64,000 nt of DNA from Alentia gelatinosa (taxonomy: Eukaryota > Annelida > Polychaeta > Phyllodocida > Polynoidae), in NCBI GenBank assembly GCA_950022655.1, contig OX465587.1, positions 29,577,716 through 29,641,715 of the forward strand. The letters run 5' to 3'. The position numbers and the translations under genes were made by a program. Shown piece by piece: positions 29,795 through 39,240 of the stretch. The number at the start of each line of letters is the position of its first letter. Position 1 is the stretch's first letter. The notes beneath the pieces were generated by a model. The model was not told where the DNA came from. It did no database searches and saw only the letters and a list, made by a program, of their open reading frames with translations.

Positions 29795-30185
29795 TTTATT
29801 ATCCACCGTATACAAAGAACCATTGAAAATGTACGGGGACTCAGTAAACCACGACCCGTTGTATAAAACCTGTCAGATACCATAACTGTGGTATACAGAT
29901 TAAAATCTGTGGTATACGCCCTGAAAGTAAATGTATACAGGAAAAATAGTCCCTTTGTGCTATAGAGCGATGAAATTGTCTCTATTGTTATACTCTTTGA
30001 TATGGCAAGACTTGGGTTTAATTTATCTTAAAAGATGGATAATAAATGCAACAAAGGATGGTTTTGTGGACAGGCAGCTCTATTAACCACTGAGATGTTG
30101 ACTTCGTAATACACTTGTTAGCACTTGTGTATAACTACGCGTCAACCGCTCGTGGTTTACTGCCGCCTGTCCACAACATCTTTTA
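29795..30185. mobile_element. Two-part unit: TTTATTATCCACCG module plus foldback
   Basis: The module runs from TTTTATTATCCACCGTATAC (29797) to AAGATGGATAATAAA (about 30048). It touches a foldback at 30056-30185 (GATGGTTTTGTGGACAGGC / GCCTGTCCACAACATC), tip GTAATACACTTGTTAGCACT. The module resembles 9152-9300, 43300-43455 and 44215-44410. Confidence 0.65.
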
Positions 30186-30204
30186 CAACATCTGCAACAT
30201 TTTT

Positions 30205-30725
30205 ACATTCAATCTCTCAACAATGGCCACATCTTTGTAACAGGAGAATACTGACTTAGGCTACGTGAAACTTGAATGGTCATCTTTGTATTAGGAGAAT
30301 ACCGTCTTAGGTTTCGTGGAAGTTGAATGGTCATCTTTTGTATTAGGAGAATACTGACTTAGGTTTTGTGAAAGTTGAATAGTCATCTTTGTATTAGGAT
30401 AATACCGTCTTAGGTTTCGTGGAAGTTGAATGGTCATCTTTTTGTATTAGGATAATACCGTCTTAGGTTTCGTGAAAGTTGAAAGGTCATCTTTGTATTA
30501 GGAGAATACCGTCTTAGGTTTTGTGGAAGTTGAATTGTCATCTTTTTATTAGGAGAATACTGTCTTAGGTTTCGTGAAAGTTGAATGGTCATCTTTTGTA
30601 TTAGGAGAATACCGTCTTAGGTTTTGTGGAAGTTGAATGGTCATCTTTGTATTAGGAGAATACCGTCTTAGGTTTCGTGGAAGTTGAATGGTCACGTCTT
30701 CGGATTAGGGGAATACCGTATTAGG
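30205..30725. repeat. 51-bp minisatellite, about 10 copies
   Basis: The unit contains AGTTGAATGGTCATCTTTGT and ATTAGGAGAATACCGTCTTA, then GGTTTCGTGGA. Copies differ at single positions and in T-run length. Contiguous units without variable spacers exclude a CRISPR array. Confidence 0.9.
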
Positions 30726-31074
30726 CTTCAGTTCTAAGTTCTGTTGCTATTCTAATGGATCAAAGCTGAGAACAGGATTAAAATTCATAAATATCAAACA
30801 GAATCGATAACTGCAGATGGAATCATCGCCTTTCAGTGTCATTGGAGTTTACCTTGTGAGTTCCTCCTGTATGTATATATGAACGTTCCCAAGCAACGCT
30901 GTCTATCTGAATGCTATGCTCTTCAGTTTCTTTATCATCAAAGGGACCAGCTTCAGCCGTTACGGCCACCCTATCCCCGTACACTAAATTTAGGCATGTA
31001 CATATCGTATCCGCACATCAAATGAGTGACTTTCACGCAAGCAGGTATTAGTATGGTCCGGCCTATACTGTAGC
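30726..31074. other. No recognised feature
   Basis: No long ORF, RNA gene or recurring repeat is seen; composition is close to the window average. Confidence 0.3.
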
Positions 31075-31378
31075 TTATCCTACCCCTAATATAAAATCCC
31101 ATAGGCTTAACATTGGGTTTCCGTATGCCACGCTGACTGGCATACAGAGTTTTATATGCCACTAGTGGCATACAGCATTGTTATCACGTAATATTCCAAA
31201 ATCGAGGAGATAGGGTAGGATAAAATCAAAACCTGATTCGTTTTAATCTTGGTCACTGCATTCCACTCCTGAAGTTTTGGCTCCGGACTTCACTCAGCTT
31301 CGCCTCATGAAGTCAATTTGCCAAACTCCAGTCGTGGAATATGGTGGCCAAGATTAAACCTCATCCAGTTTTACGATA
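31075..31378 (+). mobile_element. Two-part unit, TTATCCTACCCC / CTGGATGA family, copy 2
   Basis: Full length and about 97 percent identical by eye to 28384-28687, starting TTATCCTACCCC and ending TTTTACGATA. Its tip has CTCAGCTTCGCCTCA. Confidence 0.85.
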
Positions 31379-31415
31379 ATATGTGAAACGAAGCAGTTTA
31401 GGTCGTGCCATGATG

Positions 31416-31733
31416 GTACACCCCTCTCATAAGATCCAACACTCTCTAAGTGGTATTCTGTAGTTTCACTATGCTCTACAGGAGAAGAATCTTTAATGAA
31501 CTAGGCTTAGAGCCTTGAGAATTCACTGGCCTGCCTCCCGTGCTTAAGACGTACATCAATGCAGCCCGAAGATTCCTATAATATCAATGATACCACCTAG
31601 CGGGAATACTGTGTGCCAGTGAATCTCAAGGCTCTAAGCCTGGTTTGTTAAGAATTCTTCTCCAGTAGAGCGCAGCGATAACTTTGTACAGATTACGACT
31701 TAGATAGTGTGAGATCTTGTGAGAAGGGTGCAC
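31416..31733. repeat. Large foldback with arms of about 120 nt
   Basis: The left arm (CTCTACAGGAGAAGAATC, AGGCTTAGAGCCTTGAGA, ATTCACTGGC) pairs with the right arm (GCCAGTGAATCTCAAGGC, TCTAAGCC, GAATTCTTCTCCAGTAGAG). Weaker pairing extends outward to ACCCCTCTCATAAGATC / GATCTTGTGAGAAGGGTG. The loop of about 75 nt is unique. There is no adjoining module A, unlike the other foldbacks, and no CTCGGC tip. Confidence 0.8.
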
Positions 31734-31931
31734 CCGCAGCTATATGATACTACGACAAAATTAACTTTCAGCAATCTTTCCTAGTTGTGATGAAGTGTTT
31801 AAATTCCACTTGTGGTTAAATAACAAATTCTGCAGATGAAGACAAGAAATTCTGCAATGTATTAAAATTAACCGTCACATGCAACCACCTGGAAATGGAG
31901 ATCCAGATGGTCCTAATAACAGCTCCTACGG

Positions 31932-32966
31932 TGGGGAGGGGGGGGGGAGGGAGGGAGGGAGGGAGGATAGGAGCGAGGGAGGGGGAGGGAGGGAGAGAGA
32001 GAGACAAGGATGAAAGGAAAGAGGGCGGAACGGAAAGAGGGAGGGAGGTAGAAGGGAGGGGGAGAGGGAGGATAGGAGCGAAGTAAGGAGTGAGTGAGGG
32101 AAAGGGGGAGAGAGGGAGGGAGCTAGAGAGAGAGGGAGAGAGAGAGGGAGAGGGAGAGAGAGAGGGAGGGAGGTAGGGAGAGGGAGGGAGGGAGTGAGAG
32201 AGGGAGAGAGAGAGGGAGGGAGAGATAGAGCTAGAGAGAGAGGGAGAGAGAGAGGGAGAGGGAGAAAGAGAGGGAGGGAGGGAGAGAGAAAGGGAGAGAG
32301 AGGGAGAGAGAGGGAGAGAGAGGGAGAGAGAGGGAGAGGGAGAGAGAGAGGGAGAGAGAGAGGGAGAGAGAGAGGGAGAGAGAGAGGGAGGGAGGGAGAG
32401 AGAAAGGGAGAGAGAGGGAGAGGGAGAGGGAGAGAGAGGGAGGGAGGTAGGGAGAGGGAGGGAGGGAGTGAGAGAGGGAGAGAGAGAGGGAGGGAGAGAT
32501 AGAGCTAGAGAGAGAGGGAGAGAGAGAGGGAGAGGGAGAGAGAGAGGGAGGGAGGGAGAGAGAAAGGGAGAGAGAGGGAGAGAGAGGGAGAGAGAGGGAG
32601 AGAGAGGGAGAGGGAGAGAGAGAGAGGGAGAGAGAGAGGGAGGGAGGGAGAGAGAAAGGGAGAGAGAGGGAGAGAGAGGGAGAGAGAGGGAGAGAGAGGG
32701 AGAGAGAGGGAGAGAGAGGGAGAGAGAGAGGGAGGGAGGTAGGGAGAGAGAGGGAGGGAGTGAGAGAGGGAGAGAGAGCGTGAGTCAGCGATAGGGGGAG
32801 GGAGAGATAGAGAGGGAACGAGGGAGCGAAGGAGGGAGGGGGGGAAGGAGAGAGAGAGAGGAGGGAGGGAGGGAGGGAGGGAGGGAGGGAGGGAGGGAGG
32901 GAGGGAGGGAGGGAGGGAGGGAGGGAGGGAGGGAGGGAGGGAGGGAGGGAGGGAGGGAGAGGGGTG
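31932..32966. repeat. 1-kb GA-rich tract (GAGAGG / GGGAGG), with 274-bp higher-order repeat
   Basis: Almost every plus-strand base is a purine. The phrase AGGGAGGTAGGGAGAGGGAG begins near 32168 and again 274 bp later, with a third, altered copy near 32734; a GATAGAGCTAGAGAG landmark recurs with the same spacing (32224 and 32498). The right end is nearly pure GGGA (32860-32960). Long open frames on both strands are by-products. Confidence 0.95.
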
Positions 32967-33066
32967 GGCGTTTTACTGGCACACCTGTGGCCCAAACGGC
33001 GGTCTATTTATAGTAACACACAAAGAATAATAAACGCGTGTCCTACTAGAAACCAGTCATCCCCGA

Positions 33067-33086
33067 GGGGGGGGGGGGGGGGGGGG
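33067..33086. repeat. Poly-G run of about 20
   Basis: Homopolymer at the left edge of the promoter-like patch; its true length in the genome is uncertain. Confidence 0.9.
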
Positions 33087-33139
33087 TCCCTTCCAGGTGC
33101 AGACCCGCCATGGCTATTTTTAGCTCACCTCGGTCAACA

Positions 33140-33730
33140 CTTTAGAACCGCCGTTGACCTCTCGCGAGAGGACGTGTGAACTGCGAGGTTTCCAAGGCAA
33201 CTGGGGTACGTTGCTACTGGTGACCCAGTCCAGGGAAAGTACCGATATTACCCTCGTCCCGGAGGAATCTCAGTTCGATCACAGTGCATGGATAAGTGTA
33301 TGATATCCGCGGAACACACGAGGGACAGCCTGGGTTGGATTTAGTCCATGAATGAGTCATCCGGTGGAGATTTTAGCTGTGTGTAGTGTGTTACCACCAT
33401 CACCACCACCACCACACAGTCACCAGGAGTGGGGGAGACTAGACTGGAGTTGTAAGGGGCTCCCTCTCTGCCCTCACTCACCGTGTGACGAGCCACACGG
33501 CAGCTGGCAACCGAGAAAAAACAGGTCACCATCCATTCACCTCCCTCTGATGGGCCTCTGTTCTCCACCCAACGTACCAGGTCGTGGGCTATTTTAACGG
33601 TAAGTCCATGCCTTTCACTGGCTTATTATTTGATATCATACGGATCCCTGCTACCCTAGGGCACTCAGCAGCGTCCCTAGGCTCGCAAGAACCTTAATTC
33701 TCCTCCATACTTTTACCAAGGTAAGTAATC
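33140..33730 (+). promoter_or_regulatory. Promoter-like patch with TCTCGCGAGA and two splice-donor-like sites
   Basis: TCTCGCGAGA at 33160-33169 is a known palindromic core element of TATA-less CpG promoters. Downstream, AACG|GTAAGT (33600) and CAAG|GTAAGT (33721) match the donor consensus closely, so 33170-33599 or -33720 could be a 5' non-coding exon on the plus strand. No long ORF exists in it, and no acceptor or coding exon could be identified downstream. It may be a real first exon of a gene outside the window, or chance. Confidence 0.35.
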
Positions 33731-33784
33731 GGATAATCACTAATTCAGCTATAAGTGCTACGATTATCGGGATTTGGGTATTGT

Positions 33785-33955
33785 AGGGTAGGGCGGTGAG
33801 GGTGAGGGGGTGGGGGTTGTGAGGGGTGGGGGGTAGGGGGCGGTGAGGGGTGGGGCGGGGGGATGGTGAGGGTGAGGGGGTGGGGGGTGGTGAGGGGTGG
33901 GGTAAGGGGGGGGGGGGGTGGTGGGGGTGAGGGGTGGGGGGTGGTATAGATTCCT
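33785..33955. repeat. G-rich tract (GGTGAGGGTGAGGGGGTGGG)
   Basis: Repeated G3-G10 runs separated by one to three bases on the plus strand meet the usual G-quadruplex pattern many times over. Confidence 0.85.
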
Positions 33956-34290
33956 GTGAGACCCCCATCCTCACCCCCCACCCCAGGGTCAGTGTCTGGC
34001 CTCTTGTTTGACCCTTACCCTGGTCAGTGTATATTATATGGAGGCATGGTTAGTGTGCCTGAATGGAATCTGTTCCGAGTTGTTTTGGTCGGAAATATTC
34101 ACCTCGATTTTAAACTCAAACATAATCATAAAGAACAGATTTCTATGGGAAAAAAAGGATTACAAAAAATATAAGTAAACTGTTAATGACCGCGAATATA
34201 GAATAAAGCTAATGCTGTAATTATTGTATGTTGTGATAGCATGTAACATACTGGAATCGAACAATAAAAACTTTGCTAAAAAAAGTTTTA
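33956..34290 (+). repeat. Possible retroposon 3' end with A-rich tail
   Basis: ATTATATGGAGGCATGGTTA and GCCTGAATGGAATCTGTTCC resemble 44935-44980. It ends in ACAATAAAAACTTTGCTAAA and A runs at 34261-34285. The coding frame is not recognisable. Confidence 0.4.
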
Positions 34291-34369
34291 AAAAATAAGA
34301 AATTAGACACACTCTTTATGCCTCCTTATCATTATATATATATACCTCTATAAAGTGGTTTTCACATAA

Positions 34370-34685
34370 TAAAATCCATGTCATTTTTTTCAGATTTTCA
34401 CAGAATACAGTTATTGTATAATACTACAGATTTGAGTGCTAAAATCCATAGGTCTCCGTGCTTGATTTTGAAAGAATTGACGAAAACCCTATCTTTCAGT
34501 ACATTTTCTATGTAAATCAGTCAAATGTAAATTGGCCTTTTTTACAAGATTGGATGAATTTGAGAAAACGTTAAATTTATTCATTAGGAATAAGAATGAA
34601 CCACAAAGAACTAGCTTTGACTTTAAAATTGATGATATTTAAAAATCACCAGGTGGCGCCACCGTGAATTGTAGGATATGCCTTA
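34370..34685. repeat. Truncated TTAA MITE (right part)
   Basis: Ends AGGTGGCGCCACCGTGAATT, GTAGGATATGCCTTAA. The left terminal repeat is missing. Confidence 0.65.
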
Positions 34686-34844
34686 AACCTGCGTAATGCT
34701 AAACCTAGGGGCAGTTACCGCGCGTTTATTTATGATAATATTGTATTTATAAGGTTGTACGTATAGAGTATATGTTAAACATATCCCTTGACGAAAACAG
34801 ATTTATCTAGCAGTTTCAGCTCAAATGATGGCCTCAGTTTAGAC

Positions 34845-35340
34845 TATATAGACTTGATTCCATTTCGCCGATTTCACTCTCGATTTGGTCAAGGTGTACT
34901 CTAGCTTTGGTCCCGACACATATAGGCCCGTTTCCATTGGCCGATCTCCCGTCACCGATCTACAGTCAGTAACCACCGACACACTGCTGACCCAAAATCG
35001 GCCAATAGAAACGACCCACCTCGTGAAATGACCCAGGACTTTTTCTGCTTAGATTATACAATGTGGCACCACCAATCAATGGGTGAAAGCTTGGTCACTG
35101 AGTGAAAACTAGTACCCTTCTATATCAACGCAGAGTCAGTGGCACCACCCACAGACTTTCTGTGTAACTCAAAAAATCTACACAAAGTTTGTCGGCCAAT
35201 GGAAACGGGCCTTATATATTATATTCTATTGCGCCGATGGTCTCCAGACAGAGACCAGACATAGGCCAGTTTTGGTGGCAGGACCTAAACGGCAGTACAT
35301 CTTGACCACATCGGGAGTTAAAACGGCTATATGGGGATGA
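34845..35340. mobile_element. Nested pair: GCGCCGAT element containing a GGCCCGTTTCCATTGG MITE
   Basis: Outer element: TTCCATTTCGCCGATTTCAC (34859) and ATTCTATTGCGCCGATGG (35222), related to 17270-17425. Inner MITE 34924-35213: AGGCCCGTTTCCATTGGCCG and CGGCCAATGGAAACGGGCCT are inverted complements, flanked by TATA on both sides. The host sequence around the pair (GATGGCCTCAGTTTA ... GAGTTGACAAGTTTAAATC) occurs without the insertion at 35969-36050. Confidence 0.7.
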
Positions 35341-35405
35341 GCAAATCGTCGAAACCTCCGAATTTCTTCGAGTTGACAAGTTTAAATCATGTCTGGATAA
35401 TATCG

Positions 35406-35692
35406 TAAGGCCCGGCGTCCACCTACTACGATATGGCACCGATATGGTCTACGATGCACCTCCCGATAAAAAAATCTAAATCGCGTCGGAAGGTCACCTA
35501 ATATCGGAGCAGTTAACCACGTTTCTGCGATTAGACACCGATAAAAACCCCATACAATTCGTGGTGGATTGGCTTGTCTAGATATATGTCTACGATTTTG
35601 CACCTTCCCGATATGGCACCGATTTTGACATTTTGTATCGGTGCCATATCCGAAGGTCTAAGATTCTATCGTAGTAGGTGGACGCCGGGCCC
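35406..35692. mobile_element. GGCGTCCACC MITE, copy 2
   Basis: Begins TAAGGCCCGGCGTCCACC and ends GGTGGACGCCGGGCCC; same interior as 14001-14289. Confidence 0.85.
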
Positions 35693-35693
35693 A

Positions 35694-35797
35694 AAACCGG
35701 ATGAGTTTTAATCTTGGCAACCGTATGCCACGACTGGAGTTTGGCAAAGTGACTTCATGAGGCGAGGCCGAGTGAAGTCCGGAGCCAAAACTTCAGG
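35694..35797 (-). repeat. Half foldback of the CTGGATGA family
   Basis: AAAACCGGATGAGTTTTAAT to CCGGAGCCAAAACTTCAGGA with tip ATGAGGCGAGGCCGAGTG. Module A and the second arm are absent. A different short hairpin (GTAATATACCCACTAACGCT) follows at 35832-35860. Confidence 0.65.
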
Positions 35798-35865
35798 AGC
35801 TCTGTAAACCTCTCAAGGTTGACGGCGTAATATACCCACTAACGCTCGCATATTACTAAGCACAA

Positions 35866-36085
35866 ACCTGTTCTATATGCAGACTCATATATACAATGGC
35901 CACATAACTAGTCCTACAGCTATTGCTTGAGTAATATAAAAGTAGGGGGACTTCTCCAATAAATGAGGATGGATGGCCTCAGTTTATACTATAAACGCAA
36001 TGTCGTAAAAAGCACCGATGTTCTTCAAGTTGAAAAGTTTAAATCATATCTGGATATTAACAATACTATTTCAACTATTACATAT
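35866..36085. repeat. Dispersed repeat shared with 36470-36565 and 34820-35400
   Basis: GCAGACTCATATATACAATG and GGGGACTTCTCCAATAA recur at 36480-36563. From 35969 the sequence matches the flanks of the nested pair at 34845-35340, without the insertion. Confidence 0.55.
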
Positions 36086-36458
36086 TTAGTAGAAACCGAA
36101 CTCGAGTTGGACTTGACAATGTTTATGCCACTCTGGTCAGGTCTGCTCCTCACTACACTCGGCTTCGCCTCGTGTAGTAATACACGACCTTCCCGTCGTG
36201 GCATAGACATTGACAAGTCTAACTCGAGTTCGGTTTCGTATTTATCCTACCCCATCTATGCTTTTGTATTACTGTTAAAAAGATAAATATCGAGTCAACG
36301 ACCAACAGACCTTTTTTCATAGTAGCTGACATCCTGCTCTCTGATTGGTCAATATTGTTATTACTCTAGTGGCATAAAAAAACTTTATGTCACGGCCTGC
36401 CACATAAAATTTCCCTATGTTAAGGCTATGGCGTTTTTTTATTAGGGGTAGGATAAAT
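36086..36458 (-). mobile_element. Two-part unit, CTCGAGTT foldback family, copy 2 (best preserved)
   Basis: On plus: foldback 36086-36238 (TAGAAACCGAACTCGAGTTG / CTAACTCGAGTTCGGTTTC), tip CACTACA-CTCGGCTTCGCCTCG-TGTAGTAATAC, then module A reversed (TTTATCCTACCCCATC to TTAGGGGTAGGATAAA). The foldback arms include GGTCAGGTCTGC / CGACCTTCCCGTCGTGG, which do not pair perfectly. Confidence 0.85.
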
Positions 36459-36705
36459 CTCCATCACCAACCTGTACTAAATGCAGATTCATATGAACAA
36501 TGGCCACATGATTAGTCCCATAGCTATTGCTTCCGGAACGTAAAGGTAAGGGGACTTGTCCAATAATTACCAGATAATAATTGCATCTCAAGATACAATT
36601 AAGTCCCACGCATTTCGCTGGTGTAACGTGCCTCTTAAAATACAATTAATGAGATGTAATTAAAATAGTCCTAGGGCAATTAATACTCAGTATCATACTT
36701 TCATA

Positions 36706-36945
36706 ACATCTCGGTGGCCAAGTGGTAGGGTGTTCGCCTCGAGCATGGGAGGTCGTGGGTTCAAACCCCGGTCGGGTCATACCAAAGACTTACACAAAAA
36801 TGGTACCCTCTGCCCATTCGGTTTAACAGCCGCCATTAGAATGAGGAGTAGGGGCAAGGGCCCGAGTGGAAGAACGGCTGTATAGCCGAATTCGGTGATT
36901 GTGAACACACAATATTCCCTAATAAAACTTGCCAAAAAAACAACA
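36706..36945 (+). repeat. tRNA-derived SINE, copy 2
   Basis: A box TGGCCAAGTGG (36715-36725) and B box GGTTCAAACCC (36758-36768) with correct spacing give an intact internal Pol III promoter. The 5' region resembles a tRNA, but no closed cloverleaf with a clear anticodon stem can be drawn. The body (GGCCCGAGTGGAAGAACGGC) and the end CCTAATAAAACTTGCC match copy 1 at 8311-8520. The tail is A-rich. Confidence 0.85.
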
Positions 36946-36954
36946 ACATACAGT

Positions 36955-37265
36955 TATTCTATTTATAAACCAAGTTGATCTATAAATACGTCAAGTAATA
37001 CATAGAAGATTCAACATTTGTTAACGTAAACAAAATATAGTTTTTGGCATTGATTTCCATTATTTTTTACTTGATCTTTTTTTCATGGAGAAATTGCAGA
37101 AAGGCATATTTTTCAGTACATCACCGATATAGACCAGTCAAATGCAAATTAGTTTAATTTCTCTACTGGGTTGGGTCAAACTAGAGAAAATGTTAAATTC
37201 TACTCATTCTCACATCAAATGAGTTTAGACTGATAAACACGAATATCTAAAAGCCTTTAACATAA
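36955..37265. repeat. Strongly decayed TTAA MITE
   Basis: AGTCAAATGCAAATTAGTTT and TTTTTCAGTACATCACC follow the interior of the family; the right end is AAAAGCCTTTAACATAAC. Terminal repeats are no longer recognisable at the left. Confidence 0.4.
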
Positions 37266-37590
37266 CATTCTGTTTGGACAAGTGACTGACCTACTGACCT
37301 AATTACACCACAAACCAGTCAATACAACCATAGCCACTTACTTTACCCGAAAATAGTTAACAACATGGCTTGAATGACTTGCAGTGATTCAAATGATGGT
37401 TGCCGGTATACAACAACAACTATAGGTAAACCGGGTACGGGTGTGAGAATTAATCGGTGTAAGATCCTGAAAGTAACACAGTAAGACCTCGGTAGTTCAA
37501 TTCCAAATTCTTCACCGTGGAAATCCGGATTCGACTACCCATAATCGGTTTTTTCCTATTAAAGCAGCTTGCATATTGCGGAAATTGGAT
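37266..37590. other. Mostly unassigned; possible pogo/Tigger-like fragment
   Basis: CAGTAAGACCTCGGTAGTTC (37479) resembles terminal sequences of pogo-type MITEs, but no second end is found. Confidence 0.3.
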
Positions 37591-37945
37591 CCTTTAACTC
37601 TTTAAGAACGGGTGCCTCTGGCCGAGCTACTTCCATTATAGGACGGGTGTTGGTGGCAGTTTGTCCCACCAGAGGATAGGCACATAATGGTCGAAATTCA
37701 TAATTCAAGGTTGTGATCACCTGATACAATACATGATCTTAAATCTTTTTTTTCGTTTGAAAGGAAATAATAGATATAATGCCATATCCATATTTTGTGA
37801 AGATTTCATGAAATTTGCTCTATCATTTCTTTGTTAAAACATTTTTATAAATATTGGAACAATGATGCCTCATGATGCCTCAAGGCATCGTGCATTTTTA
37901 GTGCGGTGATGCCTCCAGGCATCATGAGTCTTTAGTGTGGTGCGT
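37591..37945. mobile_element. MITE related to 12212-12581
   Basis: TTTAACTCTTTAAGAACGGG at the left; GATGCCTCAAGGCATCGTGC and GATGCCTCCAGGCATCATG near the right, as in the other copy. More decayed. Confidence 0.5.
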
Positions 37946-37962
37946 TACATATACACGTATGA

Positions 37963-38308
37963 CTAATGACTATTACTACATACCCATGCCGTATTTACTG
38001 TAAATATGTACCGTTTTGACATAAGACGTAAAAATGCTGTACAGACCACTGGTCCGTACACTAAAATACGGACCACCTTGCCAAACACGTTTATTAACAT
38101 ATCGGTTGTTAAAAATTGAATTAATGATTTTTTTTTAAATTGTGGGTATATAGTAAATATATAACGTCCAACCATGCTTGTACAAGTCACAGAACGAGAT
38201 GGTAATTTACGATTTGTATGGAACGAGGCATTTTATGCCTCGTTCCATACAAATCGTAAATTACCATCTCGTTCTGTGACTTGTACAAGCATGGTCAGGA
38301 CGTTTTAA
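37963..38308. mobile_element. Foldback family CGTCCTGACCATGC, copy 2, with near-perfect palindrome
   Basis: 38171-38231 and 38235-38295 are perfectly complementary over 61 nt with a loop of three T. Pairing continues outward to AACGTCC / GGACGTT with one mismatch and one indel. The left flank (37963-38160) holds the companion sequence that also accompanies copies 1 and 3 (TACCCATGCCGTATTTACTG; CTTGCCAAACACGTTTATTA). Confidence 0.9.
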
Positions 38309-38676
38309 ATAAATACGTGGAAGATCGCTGGGTGACCACCGAACGTGTCATGTCGTAAAATTCCTTGAATACAAAAAAACAAAAACAGATATACAGGCAG
38401 TGGGTGAAGGTGGCCGTGTATGTGGAACGTCCTACCTGTGGCAAATCACTCCTATGATACCCCAGAAAGACTAAAAAAATACATACGTGAAAACCCCAAA
38501 GATGTATCAGACTTACGCAAACGCTTAAGCAACCAGTAATAAATCTGAAGGGACAAGCTGGTAAAAACACAACCGTCTTAAAAAAGATAAATAGAAGTTG
38601 GTGGGAACCGAAGTCGAGGCGACCAACAATGCTAACAAAGTATAAATACAGATCATCGTTGTATACAAACCATCGT
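38309..38676. other. No recognised feature
   Basis: Unique-looking. The minus strand has an open frame (38295-38804, 169 codons) that overlaps the next element and the foldback, with no recognisable domain; I do not call it a gene. Confidence 0.35.
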
Positions 38677-38945
38677 TTTATCATCCACCTAATGTTGTAT
38701 GATCCGGGTGGCGCATACGGAAAAATAGTGCGTATAGAAAAATAGTGCATAGCTAAAACGAATTGACATGCCACTTGTCTAGAAAAGGTGGATAATAAAT
38801 ACAATATAGACTGGTTTCAGATAAAAGCGGTTGTGTGCTCCTCGGAGTTGACTCCTCGGAGTTGACGCAATATCCTCGCATACGCTCGGATATTACCACA
38901 AGTCAACTCATCGGAGCATACGGCCGCTAGTATCTGAAACCAGTC
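38677..38945. mobile_element. Two-part unit: TTTATCATCCACC module plus CCAGTC foldback, copy 1
   Basis: Module 38677-38800 (TTTTATCATCCACCTAATG to AAAAGGTGGATAATAAA) contains GGCGCATACGGAAAAATAGT. The foldback 38819-38945 pairs GACTGGTTTCAGATA with TATCTGAAACCAGTC; tip CAATATC-CTCGCATACGCTCG-GATATTAC. Related: 48012-48345, 48546-48949 and 62035-62163. Confidence 0.8.
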
Positions 38946-38989
38946 AATAGTGTGTATGTATTACACACAGCGGATTCTAAAGACAACAA

Positions 38990-39240
38990 TAACCAATTGC
39001 AGTAAGCAATAATTATCAGCTAAAACAGGCTGTTATGATAGTTTATCACCCACCAAGTCTCCATAGGAAATGTATAGCGCACCTGGAATGGGCTACCGGG
39101 AGATTCTGACATGTAAGAATCTCCTGCAGGAGATTCCGGAAAAAAGTCCCATCCATACTCACAAAAGTCTCACAAAAGTCTCATATTAGTTTTGCACTAG
39201 CGCCCTTCGGGACTGACATAGCACTAGCCAGGGGAAATAC
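38990..39240. repeat. Fragment of the 7.66-8.07-kb module, reversed
   Basis: ACCCACCAAGTCTCCATAGG at 39048 and GAGATTCTGACATGTAAGAA with CTCCTGCAGGAGATTCCGGA (39099-39140) are the reverse of 7965-8055. Confidence 0.65.

Noticed and set aside
30205..30725. CRISPR array
   Set aside because: Contiguous units with point differences, no variable spacers, and a eukaryotic setting.
31895..32995. Long arginine/glutamate-rich and serine/proline/leucine-rich frames
   Set aside because: Translation of a GA microsatellite on both strands.
38171..38295. Transcription terminator or microRNA precursor
   Set aside because: The long perfect palindrome belongs to a foldback family with other copies; arms are too long and nothing marks a transcript.
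38295..38804. 169-codon minus frame
   Set aside because: Overlaps a foldback arm and a mobile module, no domain, no splice or promoter support.
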